A stretch of DNA of 64,000 nt from Myxococcales bacterium (lineage in GTDB: Bacteria > Myxococcota_A > Polyangia > Haliangiales > Haliangiaceae). A program made the translations under genes and the position numbers. The notes under the pieces were generated by a model. The model saw only the letters and a program-made list of their open reading frames with translations, had not been told where the DNA came from and did no database searches. Numbering within the stretch: the stretch's first letter is position 1; every line of letters begins with the position of its first letter. The stretch lies in contig JADJUW010000001.1 of assembly GCA_016716835.1 (NCBI GenBank), positions 1,942,001 through 2,006,000 on the forward strand, read 5' to 3'. Shown here in pieces: positions 7,838 to 16,993 of this stretch.

Positions 7838-10270
7838 ATGATGTGGTCAACCGCGCGAACCTGGCTCCGCAACGGGCTTCCCATCATTGGCTGGCTGGCA
7901 ACGATGGGTGCGTGCGCGACGCCTTCGTGCGCGCGCCATGATGCGCCTCGTCCTGCGACGTCAACGGCGCCCACCGCAGCGTCGCCGGCCTTGATACCGC
8001 CCGCGCACGACGAGCCGGCAGTCCACGCCGCACCATTTTCGCTTGACGCCGCGGCGCCGTATTTCACGGGCGATTGGGCGCCAGCCTACCAAGCATATCG
8101 CCGGGGGGACTACAAATCCGCGCGCGAGATAATCCTGGCGCTCCAAGGCCGCTCGGAAAAGAAAAGTAACTTTGAGGCGCACAACCATTCGAATATCTTG
8201 CTCGGGCTTTGCGAAGCCGGGCTCGCGCGCTGGGATGCGGCGGCGGTCGCCTTTGCCGCGGCGGTAACGCAAACCCCAGCGCTGGCGGATTGGCTGCGCT
8301 ATCAACAAGCGCGAGCGCTGTACTTTGCCGGCGAGCACGCGCGCGCACGGACGGTGGCGCTGACCATCGATGCGGGCTCGATCGTCGGTGCCGATGCGGC
8401 ATTGCTAGCCGCCGACGTAGTGCGCGGCGAAGGCAAGCCCGCGGCGACGGTGGCGGTGTATCGCGCTTACCTAACCGATCGCCCCAGCGGCATTCGGCGC
8501 GGCGAGGCACGCTTGCGTCTGGCAGAAGCGCTGGTCAAGGAGGGCACGGCGACGGGGCGAGACGAAGCAGGCCCGCTGCTACGACAACTATGGATCGCCG
8601 AGCCGCTCTCCAAATGGGGTGGCCAAGCGTTTGAGCTGCTGAAACAAACGTCGCCCGCGTTGGCGTCGCAGCCGCTGAGCGCCAGCGAACATATGACGCG
8701 CGGCATGGCGCTTTTTGCGGCCATGCGCAATCCGCAGGCGGCCGGGGCGTTTGCGGCGGCGCTCGCCACGGGTGCGCTCAGCGGCGCCGATCGCTGCCGC
8801 GCTGGCTATCACTTGGGGCAGAGCTGGTACAAGGAGCGCAAGCGCGAGCTCGCGGTGCCGGCGTTCTTGCAAGCGATCGAGGCGTGCAAGGCAGTGGGCG
8901 ACAAAGACCTTTGGATGCGCAGCGCCTATCAAACCGGGCGCTCGTACAACATCTTGGGCAAGGCGGCCGAAGCCGCGGCGATGTTCGCGCAGACCAAGGT
9001 GATTGACCCGAGCAACACGCTCACCGATGACGCGTGGCTGCGCGAGGCCGAGGCGTGGTCGCTGCTTGGCGACGAAGCCAAGATCGAAGCGACGCTGGCC
9101 GCGATTCCCAAGCAGTTTCCTGCCGGCGACATGCGCGCCGAGGCGCTGTGGCGGCTTGGCTTTCGCGCCTGGCAACAAGGTCGCATCGACGACGCCATCG
9201 CGTGGTGGCAGCAACAAATCGTCGCCATGCCGATCGATCAAAATGCGTGGGGCGAAGGCCAGGCGCAGTATTGGTTGGGACGCGCGTTTGCGGCCAAAGG
9301 CGACCGCGAACGCGCGGTGACGCAATGGCGGCTCGCCGTTAGCACCTACCCGCTGTCGTATTACGCGCTGATTTCGCTCAATCGCCTGCGCGAGCTCGAT
9401 CCGGCGCTGGTGGAAGCCACCTTGGCACCACTGCGCTTTGACCTCGCCTCGCCGGCGCCGACGCCGACGTTTGCGGCACAACCTGAGTGGGAAACGCCTG
9501 GCTTTGCGCGCGCGCTAGGCTTCTTGCGTCTGGGGCTTGGTACCGAGGCAGAGGCAGAATTGCGCGCGCTGGGCCTTTTGCCGCCGCCAGACCGAAAACA
9601 AGTAGAAGACGCGGCGAAGCTTGCCAAGCTGTGGGCGATCGCATTTCTTTATGATCGCGCGGAGCGCTACAGCACCTCGCATTGGCCCAGCCGCTGGCAT
9701 ACGCTCGATTACAAGCGGTTTTGGCCAGATGCCACCTGGCGAGCGTATTGGCAGGTAGCCTATCCGCTGGCGTTTGGCGAGTTGCTGCGCGAACACGCCA
9801 CCAGAAACAATGTTCCCTTCGCGATGCAAATCGCCATCGTCCGCGAGGAGAGTGCGTTTACCCCTGATCTCGAATCGTTTGCCAATGCGATTGGGCTAAC
9901 GCAAATGATCATCCCCACTGCGACGCGCTTTGCCAAAGGCACGGGCCTCACGGTATCGCGCGAGGCGTTGCAGGATCCGACGACCAATGTCACCATTGGC
10001 TCGCGTTTTCTGGGATTCTTGTTTACCTATTGGAACCGCTTTGAGGCGCTAATCCCAGCATCCTATAATGCCGGCGAGGGGGCGGTGCGGCGCGCGCTTA
10101 AGCTGCGCGGCACGATGGCAACGGATGAATTTATCGAGAGCATCGTTACCGATGAGACGCGGCTGTATTCCAAGCGCGTGCTCGCCACCTATTTTGTGTA
10201 TGCGTGGTTGTATGAGCAACGTGTGCCTGTCATTGCGAACGCGATTCCGCGGGAGCTGTTGGCTAAATAG
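7838..10270 (+). CDS. large soluble-type lytic murein transglycosylase with TPR-like N-terminus
   Basis: About 810 aa from the Met pair at 7838/7841; the longer open frame to 7721 overlaps ispA and looks non-coding. An N-terminal hydrophobic segment ends in GACATPSCA, so the protein is exported and perhaps lipid-anchored. Residues about 90-600 form helical TPR-like repeats. The C-terminal SLT domain has VREESAFTPD with the catalytic Glu, then ANAIGLTQMIIPTA and ASYNAGEGA. This matches Slt70-type enzymes, which cleave peptidoglycan to 1,6-anhydromuramyl products in the periplasm. It is probably an independent unit 28 bp after ispA. Confidence 0.9.
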   Translation: MMWSTARTWLRNGLPIIGWLATMGACATPSCARHDAPRPATSTAPTAASPALIPPAHDEPAVHAAPFSLDAAAPYFTGDWAPAYQAYRRGDYKSAREIILALQGRSEKKSNFEAHNHSNILLGLCEAGLARWDAAAVAFAAAVTQTPALADWLRYQQARALYFAGEHARARTVALTIDAGSIVGADAALLAADVVRGEGKPAATVAVYRAYLTDRPSGIRRGEARLRLAEALVKEGTATGRDEAGPLLRQLWIAEPLSKWGGQAFELLKQTSPALASQPLSASEHMTRGMALFAAMRNPQAAGAFAAALATGALSGADRCRAGYHLGQSWYKERKRELAVPAFLQAIEACKAVGDKDLWMRSAYQTGRSYNILGKAAEAAAMFAQTKVIDPSNTLTDDAWLREAEAWSLLGDEAKIEATLAAIPKQFPAGDMRAEALWRLGFRAWQQGRIDDAIAWWQQQIVAMPIDQNAWGEGQAQYWLGRAFAAKGDRERAVTQWRLAVSTYPLSYYALISLNRLRELDPALVEATLAPLRFDLASPAPTPTFAAQPEWETPGFARALGFLRLGLGTEAEAELRALGLLPPPDRKQVEDAAKLAKLWAIAFLYDRAERYSTSHWPSRWHTLDYKRFWPDATWRAYWQVAYPLAFGELLREHATRNNVPFAMQIAIVREESAFTPDLESFANAIGLTQMIIPTATRFAKGTGLTVSREALQDPTTNVTIGSRFLGFLFTYWNRFEALIPASYNAGEGAVRRALKLRGTMATDEFIESIVTDETRLYSKRVLATYFVYAWLYEQRVPVIANAIPRELLAK

Positions 10271-10316
10271 CCGCGGGTGGCTTTCGCCGCCGCCGCGTTG
10301 ACAGGGCGGCGCCACG

Positions 10317-11279
10317 TTGCGACTATTAAAGGCAGTGCACGCCCCCGATCCATGGACCAAGCCCTCGTGGGCGTCGTTTATGTCGGTCGAGCAATGGGAG
10401 GCGTTCATCGCCACCGTCGAGCGCGAGCTCACCGATCGCGAGATCGACTACCGCCTCGACCAAGGCACGGTGTGGGCGGTGTGGGTCGGCGACGAGCCCT
10501 CGCCCTTGCTGCTGCTTAATCTCGCGCAAAAATGCGCCGCCGCCCCGGCCGATGAGCTGGCAGGAGTCATCAGCGAACATTTCGACGTGCTGCTGCGCAT
10601 TCAAGACGAGCAAGAGCTGTTCCATCGCCTCTGCAACGACCTTGCCGCGGCGCGCCCCTTGCTCAAGCTTCGCGTCTATCCGCGCGATTCGATGGAGAGC
10701 GATCGCAGCGACTATCTGGTGCGCGACGTCACCGACGATCTGGTCGCGGTGCTGTGCTTTGACTTGCCAAACAACGTGGTGACCGTGCCCATCAGCGCCG
10801 TCTCGGCATGGGTGGCGGCGGGCGCGACCAACGTTGACGACCTGTGGTTTACCGCGCTGGCCAACGTGCGGCAGACCGAGCGCGGCGCGGTTGAGACGGT
10901 TGACATCGACAACGTGCCGCTGACCGCAATGACGGGCGAGAGCTTTTTCACCGCAACCCAGCTGCTGCTCATTGGCGACTTTGCCGACACCGACAATGAC
11001 CTCGGCGTGGTGGCGGCGGTCCCCAACCGCCACACCCTGCTTTGGCACGCGCTTGGCGCCACGGGGATGAACGATCTCATCGCCGCCATGCTGCCGATTG
11101 TCACCGTCATGCACGCCAACGGCCCTGGCAGCGTCTCGCCGAATCTCTATTGGTGCCGCCGCGGCACCATTGTCACGCTGCCGATTGCGGAATCTGCCGA
11201 CAGCTACGAATTCATGCCGCCGATCGAGTTCGAAGAAGACGTCATGGACGCGCTCGCCCGCCGCGCGAAGATGAATTAG
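10317..11279 (+). CDS. DUF1444 (YtpQ)-like cytosolic protein
   Basis: Up to 320 aa from a TTG at 10317; an ATG at 10380 (MSVEQWEAFI) would give 299 aa, and neither has a clear ribosome binding site. The middle (DDLVAVLCFDLPNN, then DDLWFTALANVRQT) and the end (NLYWCRRGTIVTLPI) resemble the DUF1444/YtpQ family, whose function is unknown. No signal peptide or membrane segment. The stop overlaps the convergent AlkB-like gene by 4 bp. The assignment is from memory of the family pattern and moderately sure. Confidence 0.65.
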   Translation: MRLLKAVHAPDPWTKPSWASFMSVEQWEAFIATVERELTDREIDYRLDQGTVWAVWVGDEPSPLLLLNLAQKCAAAPADELAGVISEHFDVLLRIQDEQELFHRLCNDLAAARPLLKLRVYPRDSMESDRSDYLVRDVTDDLVAVLCFDLPNNVVTVPISAVSAWVAAGATNVDDLWFTALANVRQTERGAVETVDIDNVPLTAMTGESFFTATQLLLIGDFADTDNDLGVVAAVPNRHTLLWHALGATGMNDLIAAMLPIVTVMHANGPGSVSPNLYWCRRGTIVTLPIAESADSYEFMPPIEFEEDVMDALARRAKMN

Positions 11280-12160
11280 CGATCGGGCGCCGCCCGCAGC
11301 GCCGCGGCGAAAAATTGCGAGTGCGTCGCGAGCTGCTGCATGTAGGCGTGCACGTCGTGGCGCGCTTGCGGCGACAATTTGGCGTAAGGCACCACGTGGG
11401 CGACAGGCACGTAGCGGAAGGTAAAGTTGATGCGGCGGGTGGCGAAGCCGTCAATGGCGGGCCCTAGCAAGTTCTTGGTTTTGGTTTCGACGCGCTGCAC
11501 GCGGTGCAACGTTTCGTCTTTCCAATAGCTGCCGCCAAACACCTGCAGCGAGCGGTCGGCGAGCCACTCTTGCTTGACCGGCGCGGGATTGACGTGGCGG
11601 CCATGCGGGATAAATTGCAAAAGCGCGCGCTCGCCAAACGATAGCGACACCACCGGCCCCGGCTCAAAGTCGCGATGCTCGCCTACGCGCGCAGAGTCGA
11701 CCCACTTTTGCTTGCCCGCCGCGTCGGTCACCTCGCGGTTGCCATAGAAATTGACCAGACACGTGTTGAGATGCCACTGCGGTGGAATATCGCTTGGCGC
11801 CAGCTTGGCGCGCACCAAGGCCTCGGCGCGCGCGACAATGGCCGCAAGCACCTTGGGATACGGCTCGGCCGCGACGCAGCGATTGGCGATGCCCTTTGGC
11901 GGATGGTAATAGTCCAAACACGCGAACTGCCAATTGCCCAGCCAATACACCGGGCGCAGCAGCGGACGTTGTTGCTTGCCGACTGGCGGCGGCCGACTGG
12001 TTGGATAACGCATCTCCCAAATTGGATGCAGCGTCGCCAGCCACGCGAGCACGTCGGCGCGTTCGGCGGCGCTGACATAGTCAGGCAAATATAAATAGCC
12101 GCGCGGCTCGCCCGCCGCGCGACGCGCGCCTCGCTGCGGAGCCACCGGGCCGCGACGCAT
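11276..12160 (-). CDS. AlkB-like 2-oxoglutarate/Fe(II) dioxygenase
   Basis: 294 aa. The double-stranded beta-helix core shows CLVNFYGN, then GEHRDFEP (the HxD iron ligands), VVSLSFGERALLQF, LHRVQRV (distal His) and RRINFTFRYV, the NxTxR 2-oxoglutarate-binding motif typical of AlkB homologues. AlkB enzymes remove alkyl groups from nucleic acids or, in some branches, modify proteins or lipids. It lies 3 bp after dnaJ on the same strand, so they are likely co-transcribed. It is longer than E. coli AlkB (216 aa), with an N-terminal extension. The substrate is unknown. Confidence 0.82.
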   Translation of the reverse strand: MRRGPVAPQRGARRAAGEPRGYLYLPDYVSAAERADVLAWLATLHPIWEMRYPTSRPPPVGKQQRPLLRPVYWLGNWQFACLDYYHPPKGIANRCVAAEPYPKVLAAIVARAEALVRAKLAPSDIPPQWHLNTCLVNFYGNREVTDAAGKQKWVDSARVGEHRDFEPGPVVSLSFGERALLQFIPHGRHVNPAPVKQEWLADRSLQVFGGSYWKDETLHRVQRVETKTKNLLGPAIDGFATRRINFTFRYVPVAHVVPYAKLSPQARHDVHAYMQQLATHSQFFAAALRAAPDR

Positions 12161-12163
12161 GTC

Positions 12164-13267
12164 CTATTTGCTCTTGCGCTTGCCAAAAAGGCCGCGCTTG
12201 GCGCTCGGCTCTTCGCCCATCTCGCTGGCGAGCTGGCGCAGGAGCTCTTCTTGTTTGGCGGTTAGCTTGGTCGGCACCGCCACCGTAAATTGGACCACGT
12301 GCTCGCCGCGGCCGTGACCGCCCAGGCGCGGAATGCCTTGGCCGCGCCGCGCGATGACGTCGCCTGGCTGCGTCCCCGGCTTGACGTCGATCTTGGTGGT
12401 CCCGGTGCAGTTGTCGTCGAGCGTGTCAATTTCGATCTCTCCACCCAGGCAGGCAACGGTTATTGGCAGCGCGACCTCGGTGAGAATGTTGTCTTCTTCG
12501 CGGCGAAACCGATCGTCGGGTGCGACCGCGACCTCGACATATAAGTGGCCAGCTTCGCCGCCGCGCAACGAGGCCTCTCCCTTGCCGGCGAGCCGCAAGG
12601 TTTGGCCGTTGTCGATGCCCGCGGGAATGGTGATCGAAAGTGTCGACGTTTCCGCCGTCGCGCCGCGCCCTTTGCAGTCATCGCACGGCGACTTGATGAG
12701 CTTGCCCGCGCCGCGACACTTGGGACACGTGGTCTGCACCATGAAAAACCCTTGCGCATGCATGACTTGCCCGCGCCCACCGCACGCGCCGCAGGCTTCG
12801 GGCTTGGTGCCGGCTTTGGCGCCAGTACCCGTGCACGTGCCGCACGCGACCTGGCGACCGATTTCGACGTCCTTGGTGACGCCCCACACTGCTTCGGCAA
12901 ACGTGAGCGAAACTTCCACCTTCAGATCTGCGCCGCGCGCGGAGCGCCGTCCGCCACCGCCACGACCAAACAAATCTCCGAACATGTCGCCGAAGGCAGA
13001 AAAAATGTCTTCGACGTTCGAAAAGCCGGGGCCACCACCAGGGCCTTCGCGCAGGCCGTCAAAGCCAAAGCGATCGTAGCGCGCGCGCTTGTCGTCATCC
13101 GACAGCACCTGATAGGCGTTGGCCGCCTCTTTAAATTTCTCTTCGGCGACGGCGTCGTTGGGGTTGTGATCCGGATGATATTGCTTGGCGAGCTTGTAGT
13201 ACGCCTTCTTCATTTCGGACGCAGACGCCTCGCGACTTACACCCAGGACTTCGTAAAGATCTCGCAT
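12164..13267 (-). CDS. dnaJ: chaperone protein DnaJ (type I Hsp40)
   Basis: 367 aa from the ATG at 13267 (MRDLYEVLGV); the frame is open far upstream but the J domain defines the start. The J domain covers residues 1-70 with QYHPDHNP. A Gly/Phe-rich linker follows. The zinc region has four CxxCxGxG motifs (CGTCTGTG, CGACGGRG, CPKCRGAG, CDDCKGRG), then the substrate-binding domain to the end. It stimulates DnaK ATPase and delivers unfolded proteins. grpE and dnaK are not adjacent; the AlkB-like gene follows instead. Confidence 0.96.
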   Translation of the reverse strand: MRDLYEVLGVSREASASEMKKAYYKLAKQYHPDHNPNDAVAEEKFKEAANAYQVLSDDDKRARYDRFGFDGLREGPGGGPGFSNVEDIFSAFGDMFGDLFGRGGGGRRSARGADLKVEVSLTFAEAVWGVTKDVEIGRQVACGTCTGTGAKAGTKPEACGACGGRGQVMHAQGFFMVQTTCPKCRGAGKLIKSPCDDCKGRGATAETSTLSITIPAGIDNGQTLRLAGKGEASLRGGEAGHLYVEVAVAPDDRFRREEDNILTEVALPITVACLGGEIEIDTLDDNCTGTTKIDVKPGTQPGDVIARRGQGIPRLGGHGRGEHVVQFTVAVPTKLTAKQEELLRQLASEMGEEPSAKRGLFGKRKSK

Positions 13268-13291
13268 GTAGGCACCGCCGCAGTAGGAAGC

Positions 13292-13320
13292 TAGGTAATT
13301 CTCGCGTGGGCAGGTGTCAA
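13292..13320 (-). promoter_or_regulatory. candidate promoter for dnaJ
   Basis: On the minus strand TTGACA (13320-13315) is a perfect -35 box, followed after 17 bp by TACCTA (13297-13292), a poor -10 box, about 25 bp before the dnaJ ATG. No CIRCE element is seen. Weak evidence. Confidence 0.3.
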
Positions 13321-13340
13321 GACACAGGCTAGCATTCATC

Positions 13341-13359
13341 CGATTTTTGCAAAAAATCG
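13341..13359. promoter_or_regulatory. 19-bp palindrome in the dnaJ/ilvE intergenic region
   Basis: The sequence CGATTTTTGCAAAAAATCG is a near-perfect inverted repeat in the 172-bp gap between the divergent dnaJ and ilvE genes. It could be an operator for either gene or a small hairpin; no known regulator site is recognised. Confidence 0.35.
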
Positions 13360-13439
13360 CGCACATGCGGGCGATTGTGCACGGGATCGCTGGCTCCGCT
13401 TGGCTTGCAAATAGCCCCATCCATTGGTAACCAGGGAAC

Positions 13440-14354
13440 ATGGGCATTAACAAGTTGGAGAAGATCTGGCTCGACGGCCACCTCGTGCCCTGGGACGACG
13501 CCAGCGACCACATGTTGGCGCACACGCTGCACTACGGCGTCGGCGCCTTCGAAGGCATTCGCGCCTACCAGCGCGCCGACGGACGCAGCGCGATTTTTCG
13601 CCTCCGCGAGCATATCGACCGCCTGTTTGAAAGTTGCAAAATCTGCACCATCGAGGTGCCGTTTACGCGCGAGCAGGTCATGCAAGCTTGCATCGATGTC
13701 GTGCGGGTCAACAAGCTGCCAAGCACGTACCTGCGCCCGCTGGTTTACTTGGGCTCCGGCGCGCTGGGCCTTGGCTCGTTTGAGCCGCCGGTGCGCGTCA
13801 TGGTCGCCAACTTCGAGTGGGGTTCCTACCTCGGCGAAGCGGGGATCAAAAACGGCATCCGCTGCATGATCTCGGGCTACACCCGCGGCAACGGCAATTC
13901 GATTATGAACAAGGGCAAAATCTGCGGTCAATACGTCACGTCGGTGCTCGCTAAACGCATGGCGCTGAAGTCAGGGTTTGACGAGGCGCTGATGCTCGAC
14001 CCGCAAGGCTCGGTCGCCGAGGGCACCGGTGAGAATATCTTTATGGTTAAGAACGGCGTCGTGCGCACGCCGCCGCTGGGCGCCGCCATCCTTGCCGGCA
14101 TCACGCGCGACACCGCCATCTCGCTGCTGCGTGAAAAAGGCATCGAAGTGCGCGAGGAACTCATCGCGCGCGACGAGCTTTACACCGCCGACGAAGTATT
14201 TCTCACCGGCACCGCCGCCGAGATTACGCCGGTGCGCGAGATCGACCATCGCGCGCTGAACGTCGGCGCCATCACGCGCAATCTGCAAGAACAATACTTT
14301 TCCATCGTCAAGGGCGGCGACGCCAAGCACGACGCGTGGCTGGCGTACTGCTAG
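13440..14354 (+). CDS. ilvE: branched-chain amino acid aminotransferase
   Basis: 304 aa, the normal length for the fold-type IV PLP aminotransferase. Motifs: HYGVGAFEGIRAY near residue 30, EALMLDPQGSVAEGTGEN near residue 180, GITRDTAISLLREKGIEV, DEVFLTGTAAEITPVR near residue 255. The PLP lysine is expected in NKGKICGQYV (about residue 160). It interconverts Leu, Ile and Val with their 2-oxo acids using glutamate, the last step of synthesis and first of degradation. It stands alone and divergent from dnaJ. D-amino acid transaminase or 4-amino-4-deoxychorismate lyase are less likely, given length and the ITPVR motif. Confidence 0.95.
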   Translation: MGINKLEKIWLDGHLVPWDDASDHMLAHTLHYGVGAFEGIRAYQRADGRSAIFRLREHIDRLFESCKICTIEVPFTREQVMQACIDVVRVNKLPSTYLRPLVYLGSGALGLGSFEPPVRVMVANFEWGSYLGEAGIKNGIRCMISGYTRGNGNSIMNKGKICGQYVTSVLAKRMALKSGFDEALMLDPQGSVAEGTGENIFMVKNGVVRTPPLGAAILAGITRDTAISLLREKGIEVREELIARDELYTADEVFLTGTAAEITPVREIDHRALNVGAITRNLQEQYFSIVKGGDAKHDAWLAYC

Positions 14355-14558
14355 GCTGCTGCTCGCGAGAAGCGGATTGTGAATAGCTAACCGAGCACGT
14401 CGGATAGCCGTGATACTGCCGGAATCCGGCATTTCGCAACGCGCGCGCTCCTAAGCTGCCCGAAATCCACCATTTCCGCCTAAGTTTCCATCGCTGCCTG
14501 TTTTCTTCGTCGGGCAGACGTTGAAGTTGGCGACAACACGTCGTCCACCAGATGGCTC

Positions 14559-14588
14559 TTGCAATTTTGGGCTTGAATCTCTTATCGT
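14559..14588 (+). promoter_or_regulatory. candidate promoter for the small gene at 14595
   Basis: TTGCAA (14559-14564) and TATCGT (14583-14588) are 18 bp apart, ending 6 bp before an ATG, which would give a nearly leaderless message. Upstream, between ilvE and this point (14355-14558), I see only a short hairpin (TGCCGGAATCCGGCA at about 14417). Confidence 0.25.
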
Positions 14589-14594
14589 TAGCCC

Positions 14595-14927
14595 ATGCGG
14601 TTGGCCGAGCAGTTGGCTCAAGTCGGTTTTGGACGCGAAAAGTTCAGCCGACAGTGGAGGGTCTCATCCCAATGGTCAATTTGCTCGAGGAAAGTCTTGG
14701 GACTCAATAGCGCCCCGCAATTGCCTAAGAATCATATTTTGTCGGGAATGAAGCTGAACAAGATCGCCACGCGTATCGATAGCGACGATGTCTTATATCT
14801 GATCGATTCGAATTTACCGAAAATCGCACTAATCCATCTGACTTACGCCAAGGAGACTGAAGCTGCTTGGCCAATCGCTCAAATATATGAAAATCTCGAC
14901 GAATTTCTAATAGAAGAATCGCCGTAA
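14595..14927 (+). CDS. small conserved-looking hypothetical protein
   Basis: 110 aa, no signal peptide. The second half (ATRIDSDDVLYLIDS, then IALIHLTYAKETEAAWP and NLDEFLIEE) resembles a widespread small unnamed family with the pattern DSDDVLYxLxD...AxVHLTW...WP, seen near contact-dependent or toxin-related genes as well as alone. The N-terminal half (LAEQLAQVGFGREKFSRQW) fits the same family. Base composition is clearly lower in GC than the flanking genes, suggesting recent acquisition. Function unknown. Confidence 0.55.
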   Translation: MRLAEQLAQVGFGREKFSRQWRVSSQWSICSRKVLGLNSAPQLPKNHILSGMKLNKIATRIDSDDVLYLIDSNLPKIALIHLTYAKETEAAWPIAQIYENLDEFLIEESP

Positions 14928-15358
14928 ATGATGAAGGCCACCCTTAGGGGGTGTCCCTAATTTTTCGAGGGCGGCCTTGGCGTGATTGCCCGGGGTGAAT
15001 AAGCCGTTCGGCGTGCGGGACGGGCACGCTGACTGGCAGGTTGACGCACGTATCTTTCTGCTCGCAGATCACACCCCTCCGGGGTCGTGCGAGACGCTTG
15101 TGGTATCCACCGCGCTCGGTGGAAACACCGCTGACCTGCAATCTATGCTCGCGGAAGAAACGTGCGCCACCCGCCGTTTGGAAACAGGTTTAGCTCCAGC
15201 GGGGTAACGGTCGCAAGCGGCTAGTTAACGTGGAGACAGTCGGCCTCACCTGTACTCGCTGCGCCCCATAACGCGACAAGGCACCCATGCAACGTAGCGG
15301 ATTGTTGCGATTCTTGGCGAGCCGTATCTTGGATCGACTATTGCAAAAGCCCAATGGC
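14928..15358. other. gene-poor 430-bp stretch
   Basis: I see no supported gene here. A short GGGGGTGTCCCTAA tract at about 14946 resembles ends of some insertion elements, but no partner end was found. Small open frames on both strands have unnatural composition and no start signals. Confidence 0.4.
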
Positions 15359-15868
15359 ATGAAAACCCAATGTTCTGTGCTTATCATCCTCGCGGCGCTC
15401 GCAGGCACCATTTTCCTGCCTCCGGCGGCGCAAGCGGCTCGGTCCACGTCCCAGCCAGGCGACGGGGCAAAACCTCGACTCGAAGTCGGCCGCCAACACG
15501 ATCGTCGTGCAAAAACCCTGGCCTTAAAGAAAAAATCCAACCAACCTGGCCTTGCCAAGGCGAAGGCTAAGACTGGTTCGCCCGAGACAAGAGTTATCAA
15601 TAAGCAGGCCGTCGCCAAGCCCGAGCAGGCGCGACGAAAGCTCGCCGGTAGGGTCGCCTTGGCGGTTCACATAATGATTGGGGTTTCCAGCTTGGCGTTA
15701 ATGATATTCGGCGGCGAGAACGGCTCTAGTCTTGGCATGGGGGCATTTTTTATCAACGGTATGTTTAGCCCTCTGAGCGCTCTCATTTTTGGTGAAGACG
15801 ATGGGGACGTCGCGGGGGCCAAGGGTCAGGCCGCAGCGACACCGGGCGAGGCCGCTGCACGCCCATAG
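15359..15868 (+). CDS. exported small membrane protein of unknown function
   Basis: 169 aa from the ATG at 15359 (MKTQCSVLI); the open frame reaches back to 15287. There is a signal peptide ending near AAQA (about residue 26), a strongly basic, Lys/Ala/Arg-rich linker (residues 27-95), a hydrophobic hairpin of one or two membrane segments (VALAVHIMIGVSSLALMIF and a second to about 145), then an acidic and Ala-rich tail. A protein at 59119 has the same layout but no clear sequence identity. It may be an inner-membrane protein with a basic periplasmic arm. No family recognised. Confidence 0.6.
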   Translation: MKTQCSVLIILAALAGTIFLPPAAQAARSTSQPGDGAKPRLEVGRQHDRRAKTLALKKKSNQPGLAKAKAKTGSPETRVINKQAVAKPEQARRKLAGRVALAVHIMIGVSSLALMIFGGENGSSLGMGAFFINGMFSPLSALIFGEDDGDVAGAKGQAAATPGEAAARP

Positions 15869-15972
15869 CGGTTGCCGAGTGTCAGCGCACGAAGCTGATG
15901 TTCGACGGTTAGCGTAGCGGTCGGCCCACGGGTTGCCGCGGCGGCAAAGTGCGCTAGCTGACGCGCCGGCGG

Positions 15973-16581
15973 CTATTCGCTCGCAAGCGACTTATCTAGG
16001 TATTGCGCGGGCGCGCCCCCTTGTGACCAGCCCAGCACAAACAGCATGCCGAGATCGCCATCACAATCGAGATCGTAGGTGACGGCGGTCGCAAAGCTCA
16101 GTGCGTTTACGCCGGGCGCCTGGTCTGCAAGCGGCGGCGTGAAGGTTGCGGCGCCCAAGGGCGCTGGCGCCATATCCAATACCCCGTCCATCGGCGTATA
16201 GGCGTAGCTACCGTAGAAGTCGTCCGCGATGTGGAAATCAAGCTGACCTGCCCAATCCGCATCGGCGAGTAGCCAGTCACTCGCGGCGTGCCTATTCTTG
16301 GCCTTGCCGCATGCTGTAACGCCGGGATTCGCATCAGCCGCAAGCGGCGGATACCCCGATTGCGTGACAAAGGAGGTCCTTGCACCTTTCGCGACGGCGC
16401 CTAACTGCAGCTCAAATTCGGCCGCTTTGCCCTTACGCATATAATCCATGAACGCCGGAATCGCGATGGAGGCCAAGATGCCGATGATGGCGACCACGAT
16501 CATCAGCTCGATAAGGGTAAAACCGTGCTGGGTTGGCAGATGCCGAGGTAGTCGATGACTACAGGGTTCATTGCTTGGCAT
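15973..16581 (-). CDS. type IV pilin-like protein (type IVa prepilin)
   Basis: 202 aa from the ATG at 16581, preceded by GGGAGAG. A 20-residue leader ends in HG, then the mature N-terminus FTLIELMIVVAIIGILASIA with Phe1 and Glu5, the hallmark cut and methylated by prepilin peptidase. The globular part contains two Cys that could form one disulphide (one in the GVTACGKAKN loop and one in DLDCDGD). It is a lone pilin gene. The processing enzyme gene lies 11 kb away at 27698. It could be the major pilin, a minor pilin or a pseudopilin; the long C-terminal domain slightly favours a major or minor pilin. Confidence 0.88.
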   Translation of the reverse strand: MPSNEPCSHRLPRHLPTQHGFTLIELMIVVAIIGILASIAIPAFMDYMRKGKAAEFELQLGAVAKGARTSFVTQSGYPPLAADANPGVTACGKAKNRHAASDWLLADADWAGQLDFHIADDFYGSYAYTPMDGVLDMAPAPLGAATFTPPLADQAPGVNALSFATAVTYDLDCDGDLGMLFVLGWSQGGAPAQYLDKSLASE

Positions 16582-16664
16582 ATGTGCTCTCCCTCGACTC
16601 GACCTTACTAATTTTCCCACGAGCTATAATAAAGCACAATGCATCTGCCAAAGGCCGAACCCAA

Positions 16665-16806
16665 GGGTCACTCTCGGCCCCAAAACCCATTGATATTTTG
16701 AATAGTTAGCTACGCTACTGCGTGATCACGATCAAGCGAACGTGATCACGCAGTACCGGATCTAATATCTTGTAATTACAGCCCAATCGGGAGGCGAGAG
16801 TGACCC
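16665..16806. mobile_element. 142-bp MITE-like inverted-repeat element, copy 1
   Basis: The ends are perfect 12-bp inverted repeats (GGGTCACTCTCG and CGAGAGTGACCC). An internal 15-bp inverted repeat (TACTGCGTGATCACG and its complement, 10-bp loop) sits near the centre. No coding capacity. A second copy in the same orientation at 18346-18487 differs at only about seven positions. No convincing target duplication seen. Together the copies bracket the ATPase gene. Confidence 0.75.
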
Positions 16807-16936
16807 TGTTACTACGAACTCACCAGGGGTTCGCGCCCGGCGCACAGCACTTAGCTGCCTTGGTGCGACGATCGGAGCGCACAACGAAGTTTACTGTGTT
16901 CATTTACATTGGTTTCGTCAATACCATCGGAAATAT

Positions 16937-16978
16937 GGCACCGGGCACGGCCCCGTAAGAGGCCAGTGCCCCGGCGCC
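16937..16978. terminator. GC-rich hairpin, possible terminator of the truncated minus-strand gene
   Basis: GGCACCGGGCACGGCC (16937-16952) and GGCCAGTGCCCCGGCGCC (16961-16978) pair almost fully, with two bulged bases and an A/G mismatch, around an 8-base loop. It lies about 15 bp beyond the stop codon of the gene fragment at 16994. No U-run is visible, so a Rho-independent terminator is uncertain. Confidence 0.3.
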
Positions 16979-16993
16979 CGCCATAAGAACGCG

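Noticed and set aside
14944..15207. Two overlapping small frames on opposite strands
   Set aside because: Both have poor composition, no ribosome binding site and no recognisable domain.
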